Shown here piece by piece: positions 16,555 through 26,132 of a stretch of 64,000 nt of DNA. The stretch spans positions 78,865-142,864 of the forward strand of contig NZ_CATNVC010000006.1 of assembly GCF_951230135.1 (NCBI RefSeq), read 5' to 3'. The position numbers and the translations under genes were made by a program. The notes under the pieces are model-generated. The model ran no database searches. It saw only the letters and a list, made by a program, of their open reading frames with translations, and was not told the DNA's origin. This stretch comes from Butyricicoccus sp. Marseille-Q5471 (GTDB lineage Bacteria; Bacillota; Clostridia; Oscillospirales; Butyricicoccaceae). Numbering within the stretch: position 1 is the first letter of the stretch; each line of letters begins with the position of its first letter.

Positions 16555-17330
16555 ATCACCAATCCCCCAAATGCGGCGGCGGCAAGGGCAAGCAGTTCAA
16601 CCGTTGAGATGAAGAAACCGGCCAAATCGCCTGTGATGCCGCCAAAAACACGTCTGCACAGCCGCGCGTGCAGCTGATGCCAAATGCCAATCAGGCAAAG
16701 TGCAATCAGCACCGTCCAAAGCTGTCGAAGCAGCAGGAATGCGATTCCCGCCGCAAGGACGATTGCCTCCATCAGCATTGTAATCGCAACTGTTTTTTTA
16801 TCGCTGCCCTCTGCGAACAAATAGGCAAGCCCTGAATCTTTCGCGCATGGCAGCGTCACAATTTTGCGGCCGCCCAACGCGCGGGCCAGTGCAAATCCCA
16901 ACAACGCCAGCGGCAGCATTGCCGCTGTTTCATAAAGCTGTGCAAACAATGCTCCTTCGAGCAGCAAAAAAACCGTTTGCCACATTACTCCGAATGCGCC
17001 CACATGAGGGTCTTTTAAAATCTCCAGCTTTTTATCGCGGTCGGCATGTGAGCACAGCGCATCACAGGTATCTGTCAGTCCGTCCAGATGGATACCGCCC
17101 GAAACGGCAACCGGAATGAGCACCGCGCCGATGCTGTACAGTAAACTCGCCGCACCGAATCGCTTGCAAAACCAAAACCAAAGCAGTTCTACTCCGCCAA
17201 TGATGAGACCAATGAGCGGTAAGAAGGATAAGGCCCAACGCATTGTGCGCTTTTCCCAGTTTACCTGCGGCATGGGAATGGCCGAATACAGAGAAAACGC
17301 GACGCATAAGCCGCTCCAGATATCTTTCAT
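16551..17330 (-). CDS. cobS: Adenosylcobinamide-GDP ribazoletransferase
   Basis: Joins adenosylcobinamide-GDP with alpha-ribazole at the membrane. 259 residues; motifs FSLYSAIPMPQVNW, GGIHLDGLTDTCDALCSHAD with the metal-binding Asp residues, KLEILKDPHVGAFGVM and GGITGDLAGF. About six hydrophobic helices. ATG at 17330 overlaps the cobU stop as ATGA and follows GAGGAG; a longer upstream frame is rejected. Confidence 0.95.
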   Translation of the reverse strand: MKDIWSGLCVAFSLYSAIPMPQVNWEKRTMRWALSFLPLIGLIIGGVELLWFWFCKRFGAASLLYSIGAVLIPVAVSGGIHLDGLTDTCDALCSHADRDKKLEILKDPHVGAFGVMWQTVFLLLEGALFAQLYETAAMLPLALLGFALARALGGRKIVTLPCAKDSGLAYLFAEGSDKKTVAITMLMEAIVLAAGIAFLLLRQLWTVLIALCLIGIWHQLHARLCRRVFGGITGDLAGFFISTVELLALAAAAFGGLVI

Positions 17331-17860
17331 GCCTGCTCCTCTCTGACTGTCAGCAAAATGCCGCAAACCGATTCCAGTACCACATCCGCACGCTCTGCCA
17401 CGGCCTTATTTACCGCAGCAAGCTGCCTGACGAAGCACGTTGTTTCCGGTGCATAGGCAACACCATCGGAGAAGATTTCATTGGCGACAACCACCAGGGT
17501 ATCAACCTGCTCCGCAAGCGCCGCAACCCCATCCACAACGGCCTGCACCGCTGCATTTGTACCCGCCCCCTCCGGTGAAAAATGTTCGTTGGCAAGCAGG
17601 TTGGACAGATCTTCCAACAGCGCACCCTCATACCGTTGGGAGAGATGCAGTCCGGCCAAATCTGTATAACGCTCCGCGGTCTCAAAGCCTTTTCCCGCAC
17701 GCAATTCCCGATGCCGCTCAATGCGCTTGGCCGCAGCCTTTTCAAACGGCTGCATCGTTGCAATATACAAGCGGGATGCCCTCTGCGCGTGTTCGCACAA
17801 AATCCTTTCCGCATGCGCAGATTTACCGGACGCCGCGCCGCCCGTCACCATAATTAGCAT
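17327..17860 (-). CDS. cobU: Adenosylcobinamide kinase / guanylyltransferase
   Basis: Phosphorylates and then guanylylates adenosylcobinamide. 177 residues: P-loop MVTGGAASGKSAHAERIL, the catalytic-His region AAKRIERHRELRAGKGFETAE, LLEDLSNLLAN, and VVANEIFSDGVAYAPET, where other CobU proteins have NEVGxGIVP. The ribosome site GAGGAG lies 10 bases after the cobT stop. A second, shorter CobU-like protein is encoded beyond cobS. Confidence 0.93.
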   Translation of the reverse strand: MLIMVTGGAASGKSAHAERILCEHAQRASRLYIATMQPFEKAAAKRIERHRELRAGKGFETAERYTDLAGLHLSQRYEGALLEDLSNLLANEHFSPEGAGTNAAVQAVVDGVAALAEQVDTLVVVANEIFSDGVAYAPETTCFVRQLAAVNKAVAERADVVLESVCGILLTVREEQA

Positions 17861-17870
17861 ATTGTTCTCC

Positions 17871-18929
17871 TCAGGTCAGCGGCTGATAAGCTTCAATACC
17901 CGCATCATCAAAGCTGACCATGCCCAGATAGGCTGCAAGCGCCAAATCCAATAAGGACACTGCCGCCGCCGCGCCCGTGCCTTCACCCAGCCGCATGCCA
18001 GCTGTGATGAACGGCTTTGCTTCAAGCGCTTCGAGCAGCAGCTTGCCTGCCGGCTCCTCAGAGCAGTGTGACGCAAGCATATAGTCGCGCGCACCCGGGC
18101 ACAGCCGTACCGCAAGCAGCGCTGCCGCACAGGCAATTACGCCGTCAATCATAACCGGCAGACCGCAGGCCGCACCGCCCAGATACAGCCCCACCATGCC
18201 TGCAATGTCAAATCCGCCAACCTTGGACAGCACATCAACGGGGTCGCTGCCATCTGGCTTATGCAGCGTCAGCGCCGCCGAAATCGCAGTGATTTTTCGA
18301 GCTAACCCCTCGCTTGATAATCCGGCACCGCGTCCTGTCACCGTCTCCACCGGCAGACCGAGCAGCGCTGCCGTAACTGCCGCACTCGTCGTTGTATTGC
18401 CAATGCCCATTTCGCCCACGCACAGCAGCTCCATCCCGTTTTTCGCGCAGGTTTCCGCCATCTCAATGCCGATTTCAATTGCACGCACCGCTTCTTCGCG
18501 TGTCATGGCAGGCGCTGCCGTAATATCCTTGGTGCCGTACGCAATCTTGCGATGAACAATTTTATCACCTGCCACATCACGTGCCACGCCGATATCGACC
18601 GGAACAACCTCGATGCCCAAATGCTTTGCCATCAGGCATACCGTACTTTCTCCCCGGTTCATGTTTTCGGTCACAATTGCGGTGACCTCCTGCCCGCACT
18701 GGGTCACACCTTGGGCGACCACACCATTGTCCGCACAAAACACAACGACCGCACGCCTGCCAATGGTCGGCTTTACCGTTTTACGGATGCCTGCCAGCTG
18801 AATAATGGCATCCTCGAGCAGTCCCAGACTGCCCAGCGGAATCGCAATATTGGTAAAACGTCGGCGTGCGCCGTCCATGCTTTCTGCGCACAGCGGTTTG
18901 ATGGACTGAATTGTTTGTTCAAGATTCAT
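17871..18929 (-). CDS. cobT: Nicotinate-nucleotide-dimethylbenzimidazole phosphoribosyltransferase
   Basis: Activates the lower ligand base to its alpha-ribotide. 352 residues; PLGSLGLLEDAIIQLAGI, VVFCADNGVVAQGVTQC, EMGIGNTTTSAAVTAALLG, TGRGAGLSSEGLA, and the catalytic Glu in MRLGEGTGAAAAV. The ATG at 18929 begins one base after the cbiA stop. No bluB or bza genes for making a lower base occur in the window, so the base may be imported or made elsewhere. Confidence 0.96.
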   Translation of the reverse strand: MNLEQTIQSIKPLCAESMDGARRRFTNIAIPLGSLGLLEDAIIQLAGIRKTVKPTIGRRAVVVFCADNGVVAQGVTQCGQEVTAIVTENMNRGESTVCLMAKHLGIEVVPVDIGVARDVAGDKIVHRKIAYGTKDITAAPAMTREEAVRAIEIGIEMAETCAKNGMELLCVGEMGIGNTTTSAAVTAALLGLPVETVTGRGAGLSSEGLARKITAISAALTLHKPDGSDPVDVLSKVGGFDIAGMVGLYLGGAACGLPVMIDGVIACAAALLAVRLCPGARDYMLASHCSEEPAGKLLLEALEAKPFITAGMRLGEGTGAAAAVSLLDLALAAYLGMVSFDDAGIEAYQPLT

Positions 18930-18930
18930 G

Positions 18931-20292
18931 TCATTCACCTCGTGATGTACATTTGCGAACGAAATTTGCCGCAAGTGAGGGATTGGATCGAAAATACAGA
19001 TGAGGATAACCCGCATACAGCGTTTCCGATGCGTGAACACACGGCCAGCTGCGGCCGTTAGGCTTTTGTGCAGTAAAGTCAGCGCCCTCGTCACTCGACG
19101 CGGCATAATGAAATACATGGGCGTGTGCAGACTCCCCTGCGCGGCACAACAGGTTATCGTGCCCCGCTGTGAGCGTCACGTAACCGAACTTTTGCAGGCG
19201 CGCGGTCAAACGAGCCGTGCCCGGAATCACGCCGACCATCGGATGGCGTGCACCATCTTGCAGCTCAATGTACTCGTGCAGATACATGAAGCCGCCACAC
19301 TCGACGATTGTCGGCAGACCGGAGCGGATTTCGCGTGCAATCTGCTCCCGCAGCGCATGGTTTTCACTCAGCTGCGCGGCATAAAGCTCCGGATAGCCGC
19401 CACCAAGATACAAACCATCGATATTTTCGGGCAGGCTGCCGTCCGAAAGCGGAGAAAACCACACAAGCTCTGCGCCCAATTCACGCAAAACATCAAAGTT
19501 GTCTTCATAGTAGAAGCAAAACGCCTTATCTCTGGCTATCGCAATGCGCACCGGTCGATTGCAAGCAACGAAGGACGCCTTTGGTTCTGCATCAAGAGAG
19601 GGCGCACGGGTCGCCAGTGCAAGCAGACCGTCCAAATCAATTCCCTGTTCTGCCGCATCGGCCAGCAAATCCAGTTTGCGCTGCAAATCACCGATTTCAG
19701 CCGCTGTTACAAGCCCCAAATGCCGATCAGGTATCTCCGCTGCCGGTACCGGCGGCAGATACCCATACACTTTAAGACCCGAGCGTTCAGCAATTTCCCG
19801 GTAAAATGGATACATCGCCGCGGATATATCGTTTAAAATCACGCCGGACAGCGTATTCGGTGCAAAATTTCGAAACCCGCTGAGCAGCGCGGCCAGAGAC
19901 AGCGACTGGCCCTTTGGACGGACGACCAGAACGGCAGGCGTCTCCGTTGCACGAGCAAGATGCGCCGCCGACGCGGCATCGGTGTTGCCCGAAACGCCGT
20001 CATAAAACCCCATCACGCCCTCAATTACGCCAATGCCATTTTGCGGAATGTGTGCGGCCAAGTCGACCCTTACCTGCGTTTCGCTTACAAAAAACAGGTC
20101 CAGGTTTCGGCTCGGCACACCGAGCACTGCGGTATGAAACATGGGATCAATATAATCCGGGCCGCATTTGAAGGCAGACAGTGCTTGTCCGCGGCGCTGC
20201 AGCGCGCGCAAAATCGCGCTTGACACCGTCGTCTTACCACAGCCACTGCCCGTACCGCCGATGAGCAGGCGCGGCGCATCATGCTTCATCAT
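18931..20292 (-). CDS. cbiA: Cobyrinate a,c-diamide synthase
   Basis: Amidates side chains a and c of cobyrinate. 453 residues: ATPase part with LLIGGTGSGCGKTTVSSAIL and FKCGPDYIDPMFH, IEGVMGFYDG, and a C-terminal class I amidotransferase with Cys in PTIVECGGFMYLHEY. Start chosen at 20292 behind GGGAGGCGGAA, overlapping the cbiET end by 14 bases; an ATG three bases later is also possible. Confidence 0.95.
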   Translation of the reverse strand: MMKHDAPRLLIGGTGSGCGKTTVSSAILRALQRRGQALSAFKCGPDYIDPMFHTAVLGVPSRNLDLFFVSETQVRVDLAAHIPQNGIGVIEGVMGFYDGVSGNTDAASAAHLARATETPAVLVVRPKGQSLSLAALLSGFRNFAPNTLSGVILNDISAAMYPFYREIAERSGLKVYGYLPPVPAAEIPDRHLGLVTAAEIGDLQRKLDLLADAAEQGIDLDGLLALATRAPSLDAEPKASFVACNRPVRIAIARDKAFCFYYEDNFDVLRELGAELVWFSPLSDGSLPENIDGLYLGGGYPELYAAQLSENHALREQIAREIRSGLPTIVECGGFMYLHEYIELQDGARHPMVGVIPGTARLTARLQKFGYVTLTAGHDNLLCRAGESAHAHVFHYAASSDEGADFTAQKPNGRSWPCVHASETLYAGYPHLYFRSNPSLAANFVRKCTSRGE

Positions 20293-21481
20293 TTCCGCCT
20301 CCCGCAAGCAAAAACACAGGGTTGTTTGCCGTCATCAGCGTATAACCGCCGACCTTGCGTCCGCGTGCTGCACTGAGCTGCACGATTTCCAGATCCTCAA
20401 ATCCCTGCTCCTTCATCGTCTGCTGTGCAAGCGCCAGTGTCTCTACCGCGATTGCGCTGACCACAACGCGCACATGCGGGTTTCGCGCCCTGAGCATGCT
20501 CAGGATTTCCGGCAATTCGCCGCCGCTTCCCCCAATGAACACCGCATCCGGCGTTGGCAGTGCTTCGAGCGCATCCGGCGCGAGTCCGGCAACCGGAATC
20601 ACATTATAACAGCCAAGCGCTACTCGGTTCTGCTCAATTAGTGCCAAGCCTTCGGGCTTGCGTTCAATCGCGTAGACCATCCCCTCCGGTGCGCGGCGCG
20701 CCAGTTCCATCGAAACTGATCCCGTGCCTGCGCCGATATCGTACACGATATCACGCGGTTTCACGCTGAGCATGCTCGCCGCGACCCATCGCACCTCCTG
20801 CTTGGTCATGGGGACATCGCCGCGCGTCATATCCCGGTCAAACACCGGCTGATACGGTTCGGAAGCATGCTCATTTTCCACCAACAGCACCGCCAGACTG
20901 CCGCAAGATACCTGTGCCAGCTCTGCGGTAGTGCCGCTCAGAATGCGTTCATCCCCCGTGCCCAGATTCTCTCCAATCACCGCGCGTGCATCGCCGAGTC
21001 CCGCCCGCGCAAGCTCTGCACATAGACCCGAAGCCGACCACGCGCCCCCCGTCAGCGCGAAGACCTTTTTATGAAAACTAACAGGGCCTAAAATACTGCC
21101 CTGTCTGCCGTGCAGGCTGAGAAAATACACATCGTCATAGCTCGTTCCGAGCCGCGCGCAAAGATACTGCATGCTGCTTTGCCCACAGTACATTTCCACC
21201 GCACCGAACGGCGCCAGCGCATCGCACAGCGTGCGTGCGGCACTGAAGAATCCCGTATCACCGGAAACAAGAATGGCCGCATGAGCCGCGTTCGACGAGA
21301 TCGCACGTGCTGCCATCTCCCTCATTGCACAGGCTTCAACCGGGCGAATCGCCGATAGATTCTGCGCCAACCGCTCGGTTGACAGGGCGATTTCCGCATT
21401 CTCTAGCGCGGTGCGCGCCTGCCCTGTCAGGCTCTGGGGCTGCCCCATGCCTGCGCCGATAATCGAAAAGCGACGGTTCAT
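20279..21481 (-). CDS. cbiET: Fused cobalt-precorrin-6B C5-methyltransferase / C15-methyltransferase-decarboxylase
   Basis: 400 residues joining CbiE (1 to about 210) and CbiT (about 215-395), the CobL arrangement. CbiE part: RRFSIIGAGMGQPQSLTG, LVSGDTGFFSAA, GENLGTGDERI. CbiT part: DVPMTKQEVRWVAASML, DIVYDIGAGTGSVSMELA (SAM site), FIGGSGGELPEIL. ATG at 21481 follows GAGG and lies 23 bases after hemL. Confidence 0.95.
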   Translation of the reverse strand: MNRRFSIIGAGMGQPQSLTGQARTALENAEIALSTERLAQNLSAIRPVEACAMREMAARAISSNAAHAAILVSGDTGFFSAARTLCDALAPFGAVEMYCGQSSMQYLCARLGTSYDDVYFLSLHGRQGSILGPVSFHKKVFALTGGAWSASGLCAELARAGLGDARAVIGENLGTGDERILSGTTAELAQVSCGSLAVLLVENEHASEPYQPVFDRDMTRGDVPMTKQEVRWVAASMLSVKPRDIVYDIGAGTGSVSMELARRAPEGMVYAIERKPEGLALIEQNRVALGCYNVIPVAGLAPDALEALPTPDAVFIGGSGGELPEILSMLRARNPHVRVVVSAIAVETLALAQQTMKEQGFEDLEIVQLSAARGRKVGGYTLMTANNPVFLLAGGGNDEA

Positions 21482-21504
21482 TGCGGTATCCTCCTCAAAA
21501 TTAC

Positions 21505-22791
21505 TCAAAGGGACGCGAGCACCTCATCCGCTGCCTGACAGGCTGCGGCGATGTCGTCATCCGTGTGGCTGACGTTCAGGAACGTTGCCTCAAACTGGCT
21601 CGGCGCAAGGTAGATGCCTCGTGCAAGCATGCCATTAAAATAAGACGAAAACAGGGTCAAATCGCTCGCCTTGGTCTCCGCGTAGCTTTTGACCGCTTTG
21701 TCCGTAAAGTACGGGCAGAGCAGCGCACCCATCTGGTTGACCTGCATCGGCACGCCGTGCTTTGCGGCGCTGTTCCGCATTGCGTCCGCCATTGTTTTCG
21801 CCTTGGCTTCAATCTGCGTATAGTATTCGGGGTGTTCGTTCAGAATGCGCAGCTGCGCAAGGCCTGCTGCCATTGCAACCGGATTACCCGATAGCGTGCC
21901 CGCCTGATAAATCGGGCCAACCGGCGCGACCTGCTCCATGATTTCCCGTCGGCCTGCATAAGCGCCAACCGGCATACCACCGCCGATAATCTTACCAAAG
22001 GTGACCAAATCGGCGCGCACGTCAAAGAATTCCTGCGCACCGCCGCGCGCCAAACGAAATCCTGTGATAACCTCATCAAAGATAAGCAGCGCACCATATG
22101 CGTCACACAGCTGCCGCAGCCCCTGCAGGAATCCCGTTTCCGGGGCAACAACGCCCATATTCGCCGCAATCGGTTCGACAATCACTGCCGCGATCTGTTC
22201 CGCGTTTGCGGCGAACAGCTCGCGCACGGATTCCAAATCATTGTACTGCGCAGTCAGCGTATCGCCTGCGGCGGCTTTTGGTACGCCCGCCGAATCCGGC
22301 ACGCCCTGCGTCAGTGCGCCCGAGCCGGCCGCAACCAGCATCGCGTCCGAATGGCCGTGATAACAGCCCGCGAATTTTATAATTTTGTCGCGTCCGGTCA
22401 CGCCACGGGCAACGCGCACCGCGCTCATCACGGCTTCGGTACCGGAATTCACCATGCGCACCATGTCAACGTTCGGTACCATCGAAACCAACAGCTCGGC
22501 AACATCGACCTCAACCGCGGTCGGTGCGCCGAATGACAGACCGTTCTGCATTGCGTCTGACACTGCGTTCAGCACAGGTGGATAGCTGTGCCCAAGAATC
22601 AGCGGGCCCCATGAACCGACAAAATCAATATATTCGTTTCCATCTTCATCCCAAATGTGGCAGCCCTTGCCGCGCACGATGAACGGCGGGTTGCCGCCAA
22701 CCGCGCGATATGCGCGCACCGGAGAATTCACACCGCCGGGAAGGACTTTTTTCGCACGTTCAAAGAGTTTTTCAGAACTTTTGCGTTCCAT
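21505..22791 (-). CDS. hemL: Glutamate-1-semialdehyde 2,1-aminomutase
   Basis: Makes 5-aminolevulinate, last step of the C5 route begun by HemA. 428 residues, PLP fold type I: FERAKKVLPGGVNSPVRAYR, FVGSWGPLILGHS, KFAGCYHGHSDAMLVAAGSG, LIFDEVITGFRLARGGAQE, TFGKIIGGGMPVGAYAGRR with the PLP Lys. ATG overlaps the hemB stop by one base (TGATG); the open frame upstream is discarded. Confidence 0.97.
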   Translation of the reverse strand: MERKSSEKLFERAKKVLPGGVNSPVRAYRAVGGNPPFIVRGKGCHIWDEDGNEYIDFVGSWGPLILGHSYPPVLNAVSDAMQNGLSFGAPTAVEVDVAELLVSMVPNVDMVRMVNSGTEAVMSAVRVARGVTGRDKIIKFAGCYHGHSDAMLVAAGSGALTQGVPDSAGVPKAAAGDTLTAQYNDLESVRELFAANAEQIAAVIVEPIAANMGVVAPETGFLQGLRQLCDAYGALLIFDEVITGFRLARGGAQEFFDVRADLVTFGKIIGGGMPVGAYAGRREIMEQVAPVGPIYQAGTLSGNPVAMAAGLAQLRILNEHPEYYTQIEAKAKTMADAMRNSAAKHGVPMQVNQMGALLCPYFTDKAVKSYAETKASDLTLFSSYFNGMLARGIYLAPSQFEATFLNVSHTDDDIAAACQAADEVLASL

Positions 22792-23777
22792 CAGCCGATA
22801 TCCCCCTTTCGAATTGCGTCCGCCAGCTCGCAGGCAAAATAAGTAATCAGAATGTCCGCGCCCGCGCGATAAATGCTGACAGCGGACTCGCACATCACAC
22901 CGTATTCGTCGATGAGACCGGCCTTTGCCGTCGCCTTAATCATTGCATATTCGCCGGATACCGCATACGCCGCGACCGGCAAATCAAATCTCTGCTTGCA
23001 CTGGTAAACCAAATCGAGATAGCTCAGCGCAGGCTTAATCATTAGAATATCCGCGCCCTCCTGCACGTCCAGCTCGCACTCGCGCATGGCTTCACGGCCG
23101 TTGTGCCAATCCATCTGATAGGAACGGCGATCTCCAAAGGATGGCGCAGAGCCTGCCGCATCTCGGAACGGACCATAGAAGAAGGAGGCATATTTGGCGG
23201 CATAGGACATAATCGGCACGTTGACAAAGCCGTTTGCATCCAGTTTTTCACGGATGGCGGCGACGCGCCCATCCATCATATCGCTCGGCGCAACCATGTC
23301 CGCACCCGCCTCGGCGTGCGACAAAGCAATCTGCGCCAACCGCTCGATGGTCTGGTCGTTGTCGACGTAGTGGTCGCACAGAATGCCGCAATGACCGTGC
23401 GAGGTATACTCGCACATGCACACGTCGGTCACAACATACATCTCAGGTGCAAGCTCCTTGATTTTGCGGATGCCCTGCTGGACGATGCCGTCCGTCGCCC
23501 ACGCGCCCGAGCCGATTTCGTCCTTGTCCTTGGGTAGACCGAACAAAATCACGCGAGTGACGCCGTGCGCCTTCGCACGCTCGACCATGCGGTAGAGCTG
23601 ATCTGGCGAATAATGATACTGGCCGGGCAGTGAGGGAATTTCCTCATAAATATTCTCGCCTTCGACGACAAAAATCGGCCAAATCAGGCTTTCGGGCGAG
23701 ATACGCGTCTCGCGCACAAGCTTACGTAAGCCTGCCGATGTGCGCAGGCGACGCGGACGAATAGTTTGATTAAACAT
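22791..23777 (-). CDS. hemB: Porphobilinogen synthase (5-aminolevulinate dehydratase)
   Basis: Condenses two 5-aminolevulinates. 328 residues: RRLRTSAGLRKLVRET, a zinc-type Cys cluster DVCMCEYTSHGHCGI, the first Schiff-base Lys in MSYAAKYASFFYGPFRDAA and the second in ADILMIKPALSYLD. Overlaps the end of cobA/hemD by eight bases. Confidence 0.97.
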   Translation of the reverse strand: MFNQTIRPRRLRTSAGLRKLVRETRISPESLIWPIFVVEGENIYEEIPSLPGQYHYSPDQLYRMVERAKAHGVTRVILFGLPKDKDEIGSGAWATDGIVQQGIRKIKELAPEMYVVTDVCMCEYTSHGHCGILCDHYVDNDQTIERLAQIALSHAEAGADMVAPSDMMDGRVAAIREKLDANGFVNVPIMSYAAKYASFFYGPFRDAAGSAPSFGDRRSYQMDWHNGREAMRECELDVQEGADILMIKPALSYLDLVYQCKQRFDLPVAAYAVSGEYAMIKATAKAGLIDEYGVMCESAVSIYRAGADILITYFACELADAIRKGDIG

Positions 23778-25266
23778 GATCTGATTCCTCCAGTAAACAG
23801 GCGATCATATCGTCAATGGTCGCATTTTTTGCAATTTTTACGCGCATTCCATGTGCACGTGCGGCGGCAGCAGTCTGCTCGCCGATACACAGCGCGGTAA
23901 AGTCTGTGTAATCCGCAGCGCCTACCGCCTGCACGAAGCCTTCAACAGTGGAAAGGCTGGTAAAGGTCACACAGTCGAGCGTGCCCTCGCTCAGCATTTC
24001 ACGGAGCTGCTCGCCTTTATCGGTGCGATAAATGGTCTCATAGGTTGCAATATCGGCAAAAGGCACGCCACGCTCCGAAAGAATCTGCGTCAGCTCCTGT
24101 GCGCCCTGTTCTGCACGCAGGATGAGCACGCGCTCACTGGGCTTCGCTGAATCTGCCAGTGCCTTCGCCAAATGTGCCCCGTCAAACACGGCGGGACAAA
24201 GGTCGGCAGAAATGCCGTAGGCTTCGAGCGCTTTCTTCGTGCCGCTGCCAATGACCGCAAACTTGGAGCCATACAGTGCACGCATGTCGTGCCCCGCTGC
24301 ACGCAGAGCGTGCACCATGGCAGGCACGCCTGCCGGGCTGGTCAGCGCGACCCAGTCCCAGTGCTGGGCCAACACGGCTTTGAGCGCGGCAGAATTGTCT
24401 ATCTCATGCGTTTCGATGCAGGGGCATTCCACAACATTTGCGCCCAGATCGCGCAGCTTGTCGGCGAGCGTGCCCGCACGTTCGCGCGGGCGAGTGACCG
24501 CGATGGTCTTTCCATGCAGCGGCAGCGGTGTGAACCAATCAAGCGAGTCCGACAGGCTGCACACACGGCCAACAATAATAATTGCCGGGCTGTGCAGTCC
24601 CGCCGCGCGCACTTTCTCAGTCAAATCAGCAACGGTCGACACGACCTTGCGCTGATTGCCACGCGTGCCGTTTTCCACGACCGCCGCCGGCGTTTCGGGG
24701 GCAATACCCGCTTTGCGCAGTCCGCTCAGCACCTGCTCAAGTGCCGTCAAACCCATCAGGAATACAAGCGTTGCATTCAGCTTGACCAGACTGTCAAAAT
24801 CGATTTCCAACGCCTTGCCCGCCCGCGCGTGCGCCGTGATGATATGCACGGACGAACAGTAGTCCCGATGTGTCACCGGAATGCCCGCAAAGGCAGGTGC
24901 AGCAAGCGCGCTTGTCACGCCCGGAACAACCGCAAACGGCACGCCGTTTTTCAGCAGGTGCTCACATTCCTCGCCGCCGCGGCCAAACAGATAACAGTCG
25001 CCGCCCTTAAGCCGCACGGTATTCTTTCCCGCTTTGGCGCAGCGCACAAGAATCTCGTTGATTTCATGCTGCGGCACAGGATGATGGTTATTTTCCTTGC
25101 CAACATTGATGCGCTCAGCCTCAGGCGGGATGAGATCGAGAATATCCTCACCCACCAAGCGGTCGTAAACGACGGCGTCGGCCTTTTGAATCGCCTCAGC
25201 GCCCTTGAGCGTGAGCAGCCATTTGCCGCTCGGCCCCGCGCCGACCAGCGTTACTTTTCCGATCAT
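23770..25266 (-). CDS. cobA/hemD: Fused uroporphyrinogen-III C-methyltransferase and uroporphyrinogen-III synthase
   Basis: 498 residues. N-terminal methyltransferase (1 to about 240; RLKGGDCYLFGRGGEECEHL, PGVTSALAAPAFAGIPVTHR, TLVFLMGLTALEQ) makes precorrin-2; C-terminal HemD (about 250-498; GKTIAVTRPRERAGTLADKL, DWVALTSPAGVPAMV) closes the ring first. The fusion is common in Clostridia. Odd: the N-terminal SAM loop, normally GAGPGDPxLLT, reads GAGPSGKWLLT. ATG overlaps the hemC stop (ATGA). Confidence 0.95.
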   Translation of the reverse strand: MIGKVTLVGAGPSGKWLLTLKGAEAIQKADAVVYDRLVGEDILDLIPPEAERINVGKENNHHPVPQHEINEILVRCAKAGKNTVRLKGGDCYLFGRGGEECEHLLKNGVPFAVVPGVTSALAAPAFAGIPVTHRDYCSSVHIITAHARAGKALEIDFDSLVKLNATLVFLMGLTALEQVLSGLRKAGIAPETPAAVVENGTRGNQRKVVSTVADLTEKVRAAGLHSPAIIIVGRVCSLSDSLDWFTPLPLHGKTIAVTRPRERAGTLADKLRDLGANVVECPCIETHEIDNSAALKAVLAQHWDWVALTSPAGVPAMVHALRAAGHDMRALYGSKFAVIGSGTKKALEAYGISADLCPAVFDGAHLAKALADSAKPSERVLILRAEQGAQELTQILSERGVPFADIATYETIYRTDKGEQLREMLSEGTLDCVTFTSLSTVEGFVQAVGAADYTDFTALCIGEQTAAAARAHGMRVKIAKNATIDDMIACLLEESDHV

Positions 25267-26132
25267 AGCATTTCCTCCGCCTGTTGTTTCAGCTGCAGCG
25301 CGAGCGTTCTGCCGAGCGACTCGGCTTGTGCGCATGCGCCGGTGACGCTGCCGCGCACGACCGTTTGTTCATCCGCTGTCGCATAAAGCCCACGCAGCAG
25401 CAGCATTTCATCCTCTATTTCGGCATAGGCCGCAATCGGCGCAAAACAGCCGCCGTCCAGCGTGCGTACGAAGGCACGTTCAGCCAGTGCGCAAATGCGT
25501 GCGTCTATGTTGTCCAATCCACGAATTTCCTTTTGGAGTTCGCCCTCCCTGCCCTGAATTGCAAGGATGGCCTGCCCTGCCGCCGGAATCATCTCATCGG
25601 GTGAGAAATAACGAAAAATCCGCTCCCGCAGTCCCAGACGGTGCAATCCGGCTGCCGCTAGTACGAGCGCACCATATTCGCCGTCCTCCAACTTGCGCAG
25701 GCGGGTCTGCACGTTGCCGCGCACAGGTTTGACCTCAACCTCCGGAAACAGCGCTTTCAGCTGAATGCGCCGCCGCGCAGACGAACAGCCAATGGGTTTG
25801 GATTGATCCCAAACACCGTTTTCCGGCAGCACGAGCGCGTCCCGCGCATCCTCCCGCTTGGAAAAGGCCACCAACGGCATGCCCTCCGGCTGCTCCATCG
25901 GCACATCCTTCAGGCTGTGCACAGTCAGGTCAACCTCGCCCGAAGCAAGCGCACGATCGAGTTCCTTAACAAACAGTCCCTTTCCACCCACCTTGTCAAG
26001 CGTGCGGTCAAGCACCATGTCGCCTGTGGTTTTCATCGTGACGAGCACACAGTCATTCAGCTGCGCCATCACCTGCTCCGCCTGCACGACGGCAAGCTTG
26101 CTGTCGCGGCTGCCAATTTTAATCGGTTCCAT
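25263..26132 (-). CDS. hemC: Hydroxymethylbilane synthase (porphobilinogen deaminase)
   Basis: Polymerises four porphobilinogens. 289 residues: IKIGSRDSKLAVVQAEQV, GKGLFVKELDRALASGEVDL, HSLKDVPME, RRRIQLKALFPEVEV, and the dipyrromethane cofactor Cys in FVRTLDGGCFAPIAAYA. ATG at 26132 has GGAGGAAGAGC before it and overlaps the preceding gene by 14 bases. A longer open frame upstream is rejected. Confidence 0.96.
   Translation of the reverse strand: MEPIKIGSRDSKLAVVQAEQVMAQLNDCVLVTMKTTGDMVLDRTLDKVGGKGLFVKELDRALASGEVDLTVHSLKDVPMEQPEGMPLVAFSKREDARDALVLPENGVWDQSKPIGCSSARRRIQLKALFPEVEVKPVRGNVQTRLRKLEDGEYGALVLAAAGLHRLGLRERIFRYFSPDEMIPAAGQAILAIQGREGELQKEIRGLDNIDARICALAERAFVRTLDGGCFAPIAAYAEIEDEMLLLRGLYATADEQTVVRGSVTGACAQAESLGRTLALQLKQQAEEML

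Noticed and set aside
24172..25386. A 404-codon open frame on the plus strand opposite cobA/hemD
   Set aside because: Arg/His/Cys-rich shadow of a well-supported gene; no domain or ribosome site.
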